Source: Cyanodermella asteris (lineage: Eukaryota; Ascomycota; Lecanoromycetes; Ostropales; Stictidaceae). Taken from it: DNA of 64,000 bases. The stretch is from assembly GCA_900618795.1 (NCBI GenBank), contig UYJD01000015.1, forward strand, positions 7,034 through 71,033, in the 5' to 3' direction. Numbering within the stretch: the first letter of the stretch is position 1; every line of letters starts with the position of its first letter. The position numbers were made by a program, and so were the translations under genes. Of the stretch, positions 44,361 to 55,526 are shown piece by piece. Under the pieces are notes generated by a model. It was not told the origin of the DNA. It saw nothing but the letters and a program-made list of their open reading frames with translations, and ran no database searches.

Positions 44361-45630
44361 GGCGAGGTGTGATCGTGCGGTGCGTGAGAGAAGGGCGGAA
44401 TCAGGGGTGGGTTGAACGATCTTTGTAGTTGCCTTGAAAGTGGTTTGCGTTCCGGGCGGTCAGGCTGAGGGGTCTTGGCGGAGTAATGCTTCGCCGGTTT
44501 GCCTGCTGTGAAATGGCCACGCGTCGTGACAGCAGAACAAGACCAGTGTATAGATCAAGGGCGAATGTGCGGTATTGAGAGGCGGCCGATGAGGCAGGCG
44601 TAACTGATGGTGCAAGGTGACAGATGGCAGGAGAGACAATCAACGTACCATTGTACTCATGATGGCGGTCTATGAGTGTCCTTCTCTTGTGAATTGGCGT
44701 GAATGGCCGAGCGGGTATCGAGTGAGCCTCCGAGAGGTCTTTGAGGGGTGATGAAAGAACGAGGAGGCTGGTGGCTGAAAAAGGTACCCTAAGAGAAGGA
44801 GTCAATGAATGGTCTGGCGAGCTTGCTTGCCCAAGCGGTGAGATTGGACGGCGGCACAATCGGGAGCAGAAAGCGAGTATCGCACGAGACGCCGGACAGT
44901 GAAGGTGATCGAGGCAGTGTAGCACAGGCAACGGCGGGATGAGAGCTGGGGTGAAGGGCATGGAGCGTGTCGACAGTCACGGGCAGAGGGCACTTGACTC
45001 GGGCAGCAGCGACACGGTGACTTACCAGACAAGGATTGCAGAGGGGGACGACGGCGAGAGGAGGCCCGGTGGAGGTTGACGGGCCGCTGAGGTCGGCGTG
45101 GGCAGCTTCAATGCTCCTCTTCGGGATGAAGAAGAGGGCAGATTCGCCTGGAGATGGTGGTGCTTGCGGATATGGGTGAAGGTCGGTGGAGGAGAGAAAG
45201 AAGAGAGCGTTGGGCGTAGACGGTGCGACGGGAAGCAGGCTTGGCCCGCCGGCGCTTCTCACTGCCTTCCAACTGCTCGCAGATGCCGCTCACCAGCACG
45301 ACTGAGACACCGCTGAGACTGCGAGCGCCAAGCCCCGCCGACGTCCCCCCAAGAATAGCCGCACTACAGCAATCCATCGGTCAATTCATAATCAATCAAT
45401 CTCTCGATCGATTATGCTGTCTAGCCCGGCGTGAAGATTCCATTCTCACAATCCTCATCTCCACGGCCAGCCTGACTTCACACCAACTTTTGCGCCGATA
45501 CCGTCTGCTGGCTCCCACAAACCCTACCTTTCTCCGGTTCACTCCCGAAACACCCCCAAGCGATTGATCTGCCACGCGGACTAGCAGGCGACGATCGAAT
45601 CCATCTACGTCTAATAATCTGTGCGAGGCC
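44361..45630. promoter_or_regulatory. Upstream region of the casein kinase gene
   Basis: 1.27 kb, pyrimidine-rich on the coding strand, consistent with a long leader and promoter of a highly expressed kinase gene. Several GT-AG pairs could be leader introns, but none is fixed by sequence alone. Open frames in it are not supported. Confidence 0.4.
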
Positions 45631-45813
45631 CGAGGTCGGTGGAAAGAAGTCTCTGCCGGGGTCCTCCTTGAGTAGGTACTTGGCTGGGCACTTGGCTGGA
45701 TACTTGGCTGGATACTTAGCTAGACTACTAGGTAGGTACTTGGCTAGGTATTTGGCCTAGTATTTGGCTGGTGTGGACGGAGCATCGGTAGCGACCTGTT
45801 TCATCCCGCCTTG
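45631..45813 (-). mobile_element. CAAGGCGGG inverted-repeat element, copy C (183 bp)
   Basis: In the minus orientation: the left end is CGAGGTCGG, followed by the T-run-side block (AAGTCTCTGCCGG), then about nine 12-bp units of the GTACTTGGCTGG type, then GGTGTGGACGGAGCATCGG and the right end CCCGCCTTG. The 4-bp sequence GGCC lies directly on both sides (45627-45630 and 45814-45817), a probable target duplication. No coding capacity of its own, but an open frame from 46218 (minus) runs into it. Confidence 0.85.
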
Positions 45814-47982
45814 GGCCCGGCCTGGTTTCACAGCTCCGCCGCCGTGAAAACTACGCCTCTTGTAGAATCCACTCACATCCTGCTCCGGCAAGCGCATCGG
45901 TACCCACGCACGTCTCGAACTTCGCTTTCTTGGTCTTGCCATGCTCTCCGAAAACCTTAGGAAAGAGCCGGGAAATGTGCGGAACATTTGAAAGAGGTGG
46001 CTTCTGGACAATTCCGTTGTCGCTGCCTCGGTTGCGTCCGCGATCAGTGATCGTGTGCCCGGCATCCGTGCGACGACGAGAGCTGCATGAAGCATCTTGT
46101 AAGCACTGTCACCAGTTGGGCACCAAGAGCCACCATGCACAATCGCACCTTGGTCACACCAAGCCATAAGCCGATCATGTCCCGTCTTCGTCCACTGCAT
46201 CGTCGCCTGCGAGAACATGGCGTCAAATGCGTACTCCTAGAAGAGGCCGATGTGTCTTCACCGGCATCTAGAACACGATTCGACTCAGCGTCGCAACTCT
46301 CGCGAGCCCCTCTTTTCAAAAGTCCCGCAGCTCGTGATCTTCATTTCGCAAACCACCAGGGATCGCTGGGGCGTTCAAATCCGCTGGCATCTCACATGCT
46401 GACTGACTACTCCACAGCGCTATACAACCATGGGTACGGAGCGGAATTCGCTGCTACACCGCTTCACGCAGGGATGTTCCTGCAACCAACGTAGCCCAAC
46501 GGCTTTGACAGGACCCCATAGCCGGGATTGGATGCGAATATTACGGGCGGCGACAGCAGAATTTGATGAGGTAATGCGTAGTGAATGATGAGCTCACAGA
46601 TGGTACAGCGAGGCGTTTCTGCTCGAGAGCCTGATTTTGAGAGTTGTTGCAAGAATCACGCTGGCTAGAAGTTAGCCTCGAACATGGAGTTATCGAGCCT
46701 CACGAAAGAACGCTAAGCGCTCTATTCTGTTTGCGGTCGTGTGTGGTGATCTCCTGAGTCAACACCGAATGACCGATTGTGTGGCATATTACTAGGTCCT
46801 GTCTGGTATCTGTATCTGACGATTCCATTCCCGTGCGGCGCCACTGATGCAAACGGCGCTTGAAGGCTGAATCTCGTAGTAGCGACAAGCCAGGACCGGG
46901 GCTTCACATCCTCCTTATCGACTATGCGTACCGAACATTAAACACGATGCTTGAACTCACGCTTTTCCTATCTGAAACATCACGTCCGCCGCCGTCTTGC
47001 CTGGGGCGTCTCGTTCCAAGTAAGCACTACACACCCCGCTGCGAGGAGCATACGCGACCCCGTGGGGGCACACAAACACTGCGACCATTATAATCGAGTC
47101 CTAAGAAATTGCATATATCAGCTCAACCTTCGCGGCAGGGTCCCTGGTGACCACAGTGGTGGGCCTCATGTCGTGAATTTATGTTGGAGCAAATATTGAA
47201 CCCATCTTTTTGACGCTGAATTCCAAACTTTATGAAAGTTTCCGGTTGGCCAACCATCGTTTGCAGAGGTAGAATGCTCACGATGATATAGGCTTTGTAG
47301 GTTCATTTTCGAATATATACCAGGCTTGGAATATCCTTCGGTACTCTGGACAGTAAGGGCGTCGGTGCGGCCGGGCGGCTGTCGCGGTTGTGGTTTTAGC
47401 TAGCGAACGACAGTTTTGTCATCCTATTTCTCCGTCGTCAATGCAATGGACAACCCACAAAAGACAATCTTGTGGATCTGAGTATGATGCGACGATGCTG
47501 CTCCTCTATCGTGTCGATGTATTCAGGCTGTCTCAACATTTCAAATAGTGACTCATTCGGGCGACTCGGCCGAAGGAAAGTACCCGCGGACGTTCCATGA
47601 AGGTTTGGTTCCAATCCAACGCTACATGCGGCGCTTGCATTCAGCTGATTCCGGCCGTGTGTCAGCAGTCAGCATCAAGTCGTTGCCTGGTTACGAGCGG
47701 TCTTCAGCTGTCGATGATACAACACCGGCCTCTCGAGGTCGCATTCCCGTGAAGACGCTGATCAGCAGTCATCACTATATATATCTGACTGCATGTGGAA
47801 ATGTGCAACCGCACCTACTAATCTTCGACCTCGACCCTGGCCCGTGACGGACAAATCTTACTCCAACCTCACTGAACCTGTCTGAACCTCGGTCGAGGGC
47901 TCAATCGTCCCCATTATCTACAGTCTGTTCGCAAGTGGATTCGTTCCGCGCCAAAGCCAGGCCACAAGAGCGCTCCGCCAAA
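45814..47982. other. Intergenic, no gene recognised
   Basis: 2.2 kb. A minus-strand open frame (46218-45757, 153 residues) is the longest, but it has no family resemblance and its end lies inside element copy C. The right edge is the promoter of the GNAT gene. Confidence 0.4.
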
Positions 47983-48708
47983 ATGGACATGTTCAAGACA
48001 AAACGCCTCGTCTTCATCCCCATCGAAGACACGCGCGAACACGACGACTTCCTCTTCCGCCTCCGCTCCGCCCTCACCTTTCCCAACTTCGCCACCGTCC
48101 TCCCCTCTCCCGGCGGGCCCGAAGGAGCCAAACTCACAATCAAATTCTGCTTGGATAAACGCCTCGCCTTGTATATATGCCTTCCGCCCGACGCCGAACC
48201 AGTATCCGTCCCGTCCGACACCGCGCCTCTCGAAGCGCCCATCCCAACGGCTTCCGATGCGTCAACATCGAAACCGAAGCCGAAGCCCAATGTCATTGGA
48301 CTGATCACCCTGACCAAGCCCGGCTTCGGGACGGATAATTCGTTTCACCATGCGGATGGTGAGATTGGGTTGAATATGCTGCCGGAGTATACCGGTAAGG
48401 GCTATGGTCGGGAGGCGATTGAGTGGATGCTTTGGTATGGGTTTATCATGGCTGGGTTGCACCGCATCGGGATTGGTTGCGTTGGCTGGAACAAGGGGGG
48501 CAGACGATTGTATGAGAGGATTGGCTTTGTGCTCGAGGGCATCGAGAGGGAGAAGTTCATGTTCATGAGCACTCGACATGATATGATTCGATTAGGTATG
48601 CTGCGTCGGGAGTGGTTGGCGCTGCAGAAGGAAAAAGGTGACGCCGGGCAGATGACTGGAGAGGGTCTGGATTCGGATGCTGTGGCGGAATTAATGGGAT
48701 GCGCCTAA
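47983..48708 (+). CDS. GNAT-family N-acetyltransferase (RimJ-like)
   Basis: Single exon of 241 residues with an ATG at 47983; the upstream GTG at 47935 is disregarded. The GNAT core has LNMLPEYTGKGYGREAIEWM, giving the acetyl-CoA pyrophosphate loop (Q/RGxGxG/A variant GKGYGREA), then IGIGCVGWNKGGRRLYERIGF, the usual motif B after the second helix. The N-terminal TKRLVFIPIE strand is typical of the RimJ/RimL type. A Lys/Pro-rich insert (KPKPKPN) separates the first strands. It transfers acetyl from acetyl-CoA to an amine; the substrate is unknown. Nothing nearby suggests a pathway. Confidence 0.82.
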   Translation: MDMFKTKRLVFIPIEDTREHDDFLFRLRSALTFPNFATVLPSPGGPEGAKLTIKFCLDKRLALYICLPPDAEPVSVPSDTAPLEAPIPTASDASTSKPKPKPNVIGLITLTKPGFGTDNSFHHADGEIGLNMLPEYTGKGYGREAIEWMLWYGFIMAGLHRIGIGCVGWNKGGRRLYERIGFVLEGIEREKFMFMSTRHDMIRLGMLRREWLALQKEKGDAGQMTGEGLDSDAVAELMGCA

Positions 48709-49571
48709 AAGCAGTGCCACTGGCTCGTCATTACGGCTATATGATGTAGGCCTTTGGCAATTTCATAACGCGTCATGTCTGGAATGGCTGACCTCCGAAG
48801 ATTGAAAATCGCGGTTCTTCCCTGACGTCCAGATGTCGATTTGAAATCTGGATACTCATTTTTTCGCCCACGTCGAAACCGAAGATCGAGCTGTACTCGA
48901 AGACTACGTGCGGAATGAGCGATCAATAACCGACAAGCGCCGTGGGCAACAAGGCGGGAGGAAAGAAGTCGCTGCAGGCGTTCCGTCTTTGCTAGTTTCG
49001 AACGTATACTTGAGCTAGATAGCTAAGTACTCAGACAAGTACCCAGAAAAGTACCTAGACAAGTACCCAGACAAGCACCCAGTCAAGTATCTAGCTAAGC
49101 ACTCAGACAGATAACCACTGAAGTACTTAAGAAGGACTACGGCAGAGACCTTTTTCCACCCGCCTTGGCAAGCGCCCTGAAGGTGGTCGAGTTCGTTTTA
49201 GCCCACTAACCCTGCCTGAATTGGCCAGTCAGCTCAAAGCGGCCGCTTAAACGGCCACCCCTGGGTCAGGCCGAAGTCAACATGCAACGACACGCCTGAG
49301 CACCCCACCTTACCATTGAGCTCTTTGCGGTCTCCCACTTTTGTTTTTCGTACTTGCCAAGGTCACACTGCAACATGAGGCTTACCTCGCATGCGCTAAA
49401 TGTGCTTCACAACGGAGTTCGAACGGCGGCTGTGCGATTGAATCGGCTGTTGACAATTGCCGTCCGGATGATCATCTCGCGAGAAAGAAGTCGACCGTGA
49501 CAATTGGTGATCCTTGATGTTGCTGACTGGACTGGTGCTCTCGTTGCAGTTGGATATGGCCACTTTTTTGG
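48709..49571. other. Intergenic with inverted-repeat element copy D
   Basis: Nothing but the element (48950-49167) was recognised. Confidence 0.4.
48950..49167 (+). mobile_element. CAAGGCGGG inverted-repeat element, copy D (218 bp)
   Basis: The best-preserved ends: left CAAGGCGGGAGGAAAGAAGT, right ...CTTTTTCCACCCGCCTTG; these pair over about 24 bp with few mismatches. The core holds roughly eleven 12-bp units of the AAGTACCCAGAC type, the largest core of the family here. The 4-bp GCAA is duplicated on both sides (48946-48949 and 49168-49171). Confidence 0.88.
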
Positions 49572-50478
49572 TCACCTTGCAAAGCCCTTGCTGGAGGGAT
49601 ATCCGCCTCTACCCCGAAATAGCAGCATCTTACCTGTCCGGCGATAACGACACACGAAGAAATTGTGCTGATCGACAATGTTCAGATCTTCTACATCGTC
49701 TGCGTTCTCAATCGAGATCTCAGCAACTGGATTCCGGGGGGCAAATCCGAATAATTCCACCGAGGGGCGTTCATGTGTTGTTTGGTTGACCAAAATACAC
49801 AAACTCACTTGCTGTTTTCGACGTTCTCAAATTGAGCACACCGAGCAAACAATTCATAGCCCTCGTCCTCGACAACGAATGATTGCAATCTAGAGTGGAA
49901 GGCGACCAAGATATCTTGGCAAAACCATGGCTCTGACAGCCCAAGGCGGTGCATGCAGTGCGACGTGAGCTGATCTGGGGTCGTGAATGTGGCCGCTTCT
50001 GAGACCGCTGGCCGCAGATAGTGGTCTTTGCCTGACTCGATTGCGACTCCGAAACACGCTTGTTCATGGCCTGCCATCGGAGCTGGAGTTGCTGACAAGC
50101 GACTCAGCCAGTCGCTGGATTTGCTCTTCCGGGCTCGACTGCTGCACGGTAAGCATGAGCGTTGCCATCGACTGTAGCGCTGGGCCAGCAAGGCCTCATT
50201 AATGGATCATTGCTGCTGATATCCCCGTGCGGTGGTCTTTTGTTGTCAGGTGGCGATGCCCCCTTTTCAAGGCTTCCGGCAACGAGAATGCTCATCTGGC
50301 TTACCGGCCGCAAATTGTATAAAGATGTCGTCCTCGAGCCCTTCGAGTTGTTCGTTCTCCACGAGATCAGCGACTACACTCCTTTGGATATTTCTTTTCC
50401 CGCCTCCTTTGACTGGCTTGTAGGTCGCTGGACGACCTTTCCATTCTAGACATTCGTTTCTTATTCGTCTATTCATAC
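49572..50478 (-). pseudogene. Probable decayed unknown gene
   Basis: Several minus-strand stretches look coding but fall in different frames. One near 50476-50306 begins with an ATG and holds VVADLVENEQLEGLEDD, ending near a GTAAGC donor. Another near 50172-50070 holds SSPEEQIQRLAESLVSNSSS. A third at 50090-49805 holds SEAATFTTPDQLTSHCMHRLG and ends near a GTGAGT donor. A fourth at 49800-49600 holds DDVEDLNIVDQHNFFVCRYR. I could not join them into one frame with sensible introns, so I read this as a broken gene or a badly understood exon structure. No family recognised. Confidence 0.35.
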
Positions 50479-50506
50479 CTTTTTGGACCCTTTGAAATCA
50501 TTCATC

Positions 50507-51441
50507 ATGAGACTCTATCAGATTCTTGCGTTTCTGTCGTCGATACTCACGTGCTCTGCGGTCGCAATGCCCGCGAAAGCGAAGCCCAAACCGAAGCCAA
50601 AGCCGAAACCCATCGTCAGCACGGACCGACTGGTCGACTGCAGCAAATTGGTAGGTTGGAGATGAACTCGATTGTCAAGATCTGCAAGCAGTACTCCCTC
50701 AACTGTCTGGCGCTGACGAAGGCAGGATAATTACGAAGCTTGCAACACCTTGTGCTATTCCGCGTTGTGCTTGCCCAGGTCCGTCGCTACTGGTGTAAAG
50801 TTGGAAGACGCTCCAAGCTTCCGTACGAACCCGCTGGAGAAGTCGAAGACGTCAAAAACAAACGTCAAAGACCCGGTGTCAGGGAAACGTAAGAAGGTCG
50901 ACAATCGCCAGCTCTCTGGCTGCGACAACCGAGCAAAGTATATGCGCGAGTTCAGGGTCGCTGAGGAGAAATGGGACGCCGAAAAGGCAAATCCGCAGGC
51001 CAACTCTGCCGACGAGTGGCCGCCGTATAGTAGCAAGTCTGGCGGACCAGCAGCCATAGTGTAGATCATCAATCACGACGCTAATAGCAGTCAGTGTTCC
51101 CTCCAGATTTTCGGACAGGGTACTAATTTCCGTCAGGGGTCGGCAGTCCGCTTTCAAGTTTGGAGAAAGGATACCTGAAACTCGTGAACGTTGAGTAAGC
51201 GATCTGGTGCCACTTTCTGTTAATCCGACTCTGAGCAGTATGACTAATGGTGACCAGAAAAGCCGACGTTTGCAAGGCAATTGTTGACCATGGAGGGTCG
51301 AAGGCAGCCAACACGTTCTATGGCAAGGACAAACGCTTCATGCAGTGGCACTGGAATGGTTACAGAAAGGGAGGGTACTGGGTTCAGCATGGGACGCTTC
51401 CGAGTGATTATCTGAAGAACTTGGCACCCAAGCCAGATTAG
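50507..51441 (+). CDS. Secreted protein with Lys/Pro repeat; exon structure unresolved
   Basis: Exon 1 (50507-50650) encodes a signal peptide (MRLYQILAFLSSILTCSAVA) followed by alternating Lys-Pro. It joins in phase 0 to an exon at 50726 that starts DNYEACNTLCYSALC, is cysteine-containing and includes SADEWPPYSSKSGG. The last exon (51258-51441) follows a 63-bp intron (GTAAGC donor, CTAATG branch, CAG acceptor) and ends NLAPKPD. The DEWPP...SGG stretch weakly recalls the DEYPFAS motif of NucA/NucB-type secreted nucleases. The segment 51060-51194 does not read cleanly between these exons: it may hold another intron, or the frame may be interrupted. A secreted product is likely if intact; function is uncertain. 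Confidence 0.45.
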
Positions 51442-51643
51442 AAGCTTGCTGGAGCAAAGCAACAACTTATTCGCGAGGATTGACTGCATGTTCGTACTGC
51501 ATGAGTGCGCTGGCCTTCGTTTGCATATTGAGTGCCGCCTTGAAGATTCCCTGCACGAAGCCTTGCAGCAGCTGAACATTGGGACAATGAGATTACTTTA
51601 AGATCCGCCCTGAATCTTCGAATTCGAAACGTGCGCGGGAACA

Positions 51644-52476
51644 TCAGTAGCGCTGTTGAGCCAAAGGCCCCTTGCGTTTCGGTCTCCAATTCCACGATCG
51701 AGGAAGCCAGGTCTCGCTTTGTACTATGTTGTCATCGTTGGACTCGTAGTGACAGTTGACAACAGTGGTCTTGCCGACCTCATTCATGATAATGATCAAG
51801 GGTGCATTATTCATCGTTACGCGAGCGGTGATCAGCTCGTTATCGGCATTCTCCCACCGCTTCTCATCATCATAGCGATCTCGACGGATCCAATCACGCG
51901 TCAGCATCTCCACATCGTCGTCCTGTTGATCTAGCTCGCTCTGATTGGGGACTTCAACCATCAAAACAGTACCATCATGAGCGGTCCGCGTCCAAAACAA
52001 TGAAATAATCGTCGTCGATCGGCTCGCAAGGCACGTCCCAAGGATTGCGGACCCATTTGCCAAGATGCTTTTTGTAAGGACAAAAGTTGTCAATGACATA
52101 GGTCGCTAGCTGATCGAGGCTGTAGGCGACAAAGTCGAGCTCCTCGTTCGGGCAGATAGGCGGCTTGGCTGTGCCAACGTTGCCCGAGTCCTCGACTTTC
52201 TTGATACGGCGCAGCTCGCTCGGACCGTCAGAGTATTTGCGTAGGAGACACCATGGATGTCTCAAGTTGTCAACTAGTTCAGTCTTTCTTTCTATCAAGA
52301 ATCTGTCGATGACCTATTCTGTGGTCAGAACAATCGGTACATGCCAAGCGAAGGGAGCCGGGATAGAAGTCGGCAGACTGCCGCGTCTGGGATGATTCTC
52401 TGGAGCTTACCGTGTTGGTAACCAGCGGCGAGGTCACGAAGACTGGATAGAGATGATCTCCTTTCCCATCATACAT
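51644..52476 (-). pseudogene. Unknown gene with an internal frameshift
   Basis: Exon 1 (52476-52411, MYDGKGDHLYPVFVTSPLV) joins in phase 0, over a 97-bp intron with GTAAGC donor and a TTCTGAC branch, to an exon starting VIDRFLIERKTELVDNL at 52313. This reads open to DDDYFIVLDAD at about 51985, then needs a one-base shift to continue as HDGTVLMVEVPNQSELDQ and on to the stop at 51644. The two halves fit one coding sequence of about 245 residues. It may be a recent pseudogene or a sequencing error. No signal peptide, membrane segment or known domain; the protein is acidic and Asp-rich in the second half. Confidence 0.5.
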
Positions 52477-52924
52477 GATATTGGGACGCAACTTGCGGTG
52501 CGAGCCGAGTGTGCTTCACTAAGGGGGGCCTAGAAGTTGTGTGAAACAGCACCAGCAAGGCGGAGCGTCAGCTCAAGCACTGATACTTAAGGATGCAGGC
52601 TATCATGCATGCTTATTCTGATGTCACGCCAAAGATGGCTGAGCGTCTCAGAGCTGAACGATGGCCGCAAAATGGGCCGGCCAGCACCTCGCGTCCAGAC
52701 GCTGATTTGCACGGCCAGGCTGATGACATCGGGCGAGCAAGCACGATTGAATGTCAGCAAAGTAACAGACCGACAACGGGATATCAGCCGAGAGATGCGT
52801 CCAGGGTGATGGTGATTGCAGGCCGGTGTCAGGCGTTTGGGTAAATATTGTGTATTCAATCGTCGGCCTCACGTGATGACCACACGCGTACCTCTTGTAA
52901 CGAGACTAAGAAGCGTGTAGCATC

Positions 52925-53628
52925 TTAAGCGGGTTCTTCCACGTGCAGAATGGCACAGTCACCGTCCGGGACGATCGCAGCCGGTCGAGCAAGCCGGTAA
53001 ATGAACAACATACGATCCCCGTCAAGTGGTCGCTCTCCGCACATGCCAAACCCACATTTCTCTAGAACCCTGCGCGATGGCACGTTTTGGCTATCGATCC
53101 TAGCTTCTACGTAATCGAAAGCAGTATGAGTCGACATCGCTTCTGTTGCCATCAGATCTTGGCTTTCCCCGGTCCCAGCATGGGGCATGAACTCGAATAA
53201 AGCCGGTATCAGAGCTTGCAAAGCTTCCGTCGCGTATCCCTGCCCAGCGTAGTCTGCAAGAGGAGGAACGCGGTCAGCTTTCGCCAGATTCTCGACGATC
53301 AGTGATGCTTTGTGGACGCGAACCCACCAGGATGAACAAGATACCCGATTTGGGGCAACGCGCGACTGCCCATGACGCCGATGCATTTTGATGATTGATC
53401 ACTTTGCAACCCTCTCGCTGGGTGCAATCGGATGGTGAAGTTGAATGATCGATCTTCATGTATGTGGTCGCGGATCCAGTCCTCGGCCTCGGAGACTGAA
53501 GAAAGTGGCTCTTGTGGCGTCCAGCGCATTACTTCTGGGTGGCTGAGAATGGGTAGAAGGTCGCCGGCATCTGATATGGAGAGGGGTCGAAGGATCAGTC
53601 TGCGACTCGATATGGCTTGGGTCGCCAT
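52925..53628 (-). CDS. GNAT-family N-acetyltransferase
   Basis: Two exons, 53628-53328 and 53253-52925, give 209 residues. The 74-bp intron (GTGGGT donor, GCTGAC branch, CAG acceptor, phase 1) joins to make VHPDYAGQGYATEAL, whose GQGYATEA is the acetyl-CoA-binding motif. The N-terminal SSRRLILRPLSISDAGDLL strand-helix is typical of the RimJ/RimL-like group, and SRRVLEKCGFGMCGE is motif B. It would acetylate a small amine or protein N-terminus; the substrate is unknown. It is the only gene between 49.5 and 56 kb that I can read as fully intact. Confidence 0.82.
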
Positions 53629-53974
53629 CGTGCGATTGGGGGTGGGTGCTGAGCAGCAGTGGATAGCCCTGTGTCTACAACTTTCAAAGCTCTTAGCGGG
53701 GTTCGACTGTGAAGATCGCCCAGCCCAAGCCACTTGTTGCCTCCCAACCAAAGATGCTGTTTATATCTCACTGTACGTGATAGATATGGTCAGACTTCGG
53801 AAGCTGTACGTGTAATTACGTGGCGAGATATACAAGCACCCATCACCAAACTAGACTTGCACGCCGGTCTCAAGAACCGATTCCACCATCTGATGTCGCG
53901 ACATTATTGCAATCGACTCAATTAATCCGAAACCTCATTCGCATAATTATAAACAATACTGCTGCCACAGAAAA

Positions 53975-55526
53975 CTAGATCGGATCGGCCAAGAGCCTGA
54001 TGCGCACATCATACTTCGGATACACAAACCATCCCGAGTCGAGCTTCAACTCATGGCTTACCAACTCAAACTCAAAACGCCTGTACAACTGAGGCACAAG
54101 CTTGCTCATCTCCAACAACGAGATATTCTTGCCGATACACGTCCTCGCTCCGGCACCAAAGCTGAACAAAGCACCCTCAAACCTCTTCGCTTTCTCCGAG
54201 TCCTCCAGCCATCTCTCAGGTCTGAAGTCGTCGGTATCGGTGCCCCACGTCTCCTCGAGGAAATTGAGGTTCCACGCATTGCTGCCCACGACAGTACCTT
54301 CGGGGAAGAAGTACTCTCCAAACTACATACCACCCTTGGGAACGTCTCGTGCCAGGATCAGACCGACGCCGGGGTGACATCTTAGGGCCTCTTTGATGCA
54401 AGCTTGCAGGTACGGCATGGCCTGGGTTTCGGCGAACGTGACGGGATCGGATAGCCGACCTTCCTTCTTGCAGGTCCGCATCTCTTCACGCAGAAAATCG
54501 AGGGCTTTGGGATGCTGCAGCATGAACCAGCAGAAGCCGCCCAAAGCATTGCCTGTAGTGTCACTGCCTGCTCCGAGGTTTTGTCCAACGACCATCATTT
54601 GTTCCCTAGCATCCATCTTGCCCTGTGCCATCAGATCCAAAACCTTCTCGTTGAAGTCGCTGCGAACACTGCTGGCGCCTTTATGGATATTGTACGAGTT
54701 GGCTGCAAGTTTCGACCGGATCCACGCCATGCCTGCCTGCGCTTTCCTGGCACTGATAGCTTTGACAATCTTCTTGGCAACAGGCTGCAAGGTAGGCAAT
54801 CCGATGCCGATTGCACTACCAATGTAGTTGCTCATATAGAAGGCTTCAAGCATGCCGACCTCGTGATCGCCGCCAGCTTTGATCAGGCCAAAGGTCGAAC
54901 TGAAGGTGATCTGACCGATGACGTCGAGCGCATAGTATTGCAGCCACTCCGAAAGGCAGATTGAGGTATTGTCCCGGGACAAGCCATCGAAACGTTCAGT
55001 CAGCTCAGTCGTCACATCGTCAACCATTGGCTCGTAGGACTTGAGGGTACTGGTGGAGTATAGCTGGGCCATCTTTCGGCGATGTGATGAGTGCCTGGCA
55101 ATGTTCCTGTCGACGAAAATGTCGTCGAAGGTTTCGGTGTGCAGAAATGCATGGTAGAAGTATGACTTTGTGAATCTCGAAGAGTGGTTGTAGATCTGTT
55201 TGGCGGCTTCTGGGTCAGCGATGCTGTAGCGTCCTGGTCCTAGTCGTACAATGGGACCTGATGCAAAGCTGTGAGCATTGACCATCGCCATGACTATGCT
55301 GAAAGAGCATTATCTGCCACCCACCATATTTCTTGTGTAGCTCCTGGGCAGTGTAGACGTATGGTTTGGACTTGTTGAGCATAGCAAACATCTCCCATAG
55401 TGGTGTGAAGCGAGCAAGGAAAGGTCCAGGGACCTTCCGCAACGGACCCCACAAGTCCGAAGTAGCAAAGAACTAAATCACGTATGCCAGTAAGGCAGCC
55501 ACGAGGCTCGGTGGTACATGTTCCAT
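53975..55526 (-). pseudogene. Cytochrome P450 gene with two in-frame stops (pisatin demethylase-like group)
   Basis: Two exons, 55526-55325 and 55257-53975 (67-bp intron, phase 1), make a P450 reading frame of 495 codons. It has a membrane anchor, a proline hinge (LRKVPGPFLA), the I-helix GAGSDTTGNA, the K-helix EALR, a PERW stretch and the heme loop FGAGARTCIGK, whose Cys is present. The frame is stopped by TAG at 55475-55473, right after the anchor, and by TAG at 54325-54323, in the beta strand after the K-helix. Everything else is preserved, so the loss looks recent. Either stop could derive from a CAG or TGG codon by a RIP-type C-to-T or G-to-A change. A 92-residue open frame at 55862-55587 (minus) lies upstream and is not part of the P450 fold. 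Confidence 0.78.

Noticed and set aside
45757-46218. 153-residue open frame running into element copy C as a gene
   Set aside because: No family match and its C-terminus comes from the inserted element; kept only as an observation.
48930-49185. 8-bp CAAGCGCC near both ends of copy D as a hAT-type target duplication
   Set aside because: On the left it lies several bases away from the element end; the 4-bp GCAA directly abuts both ends and fits copies C and E.
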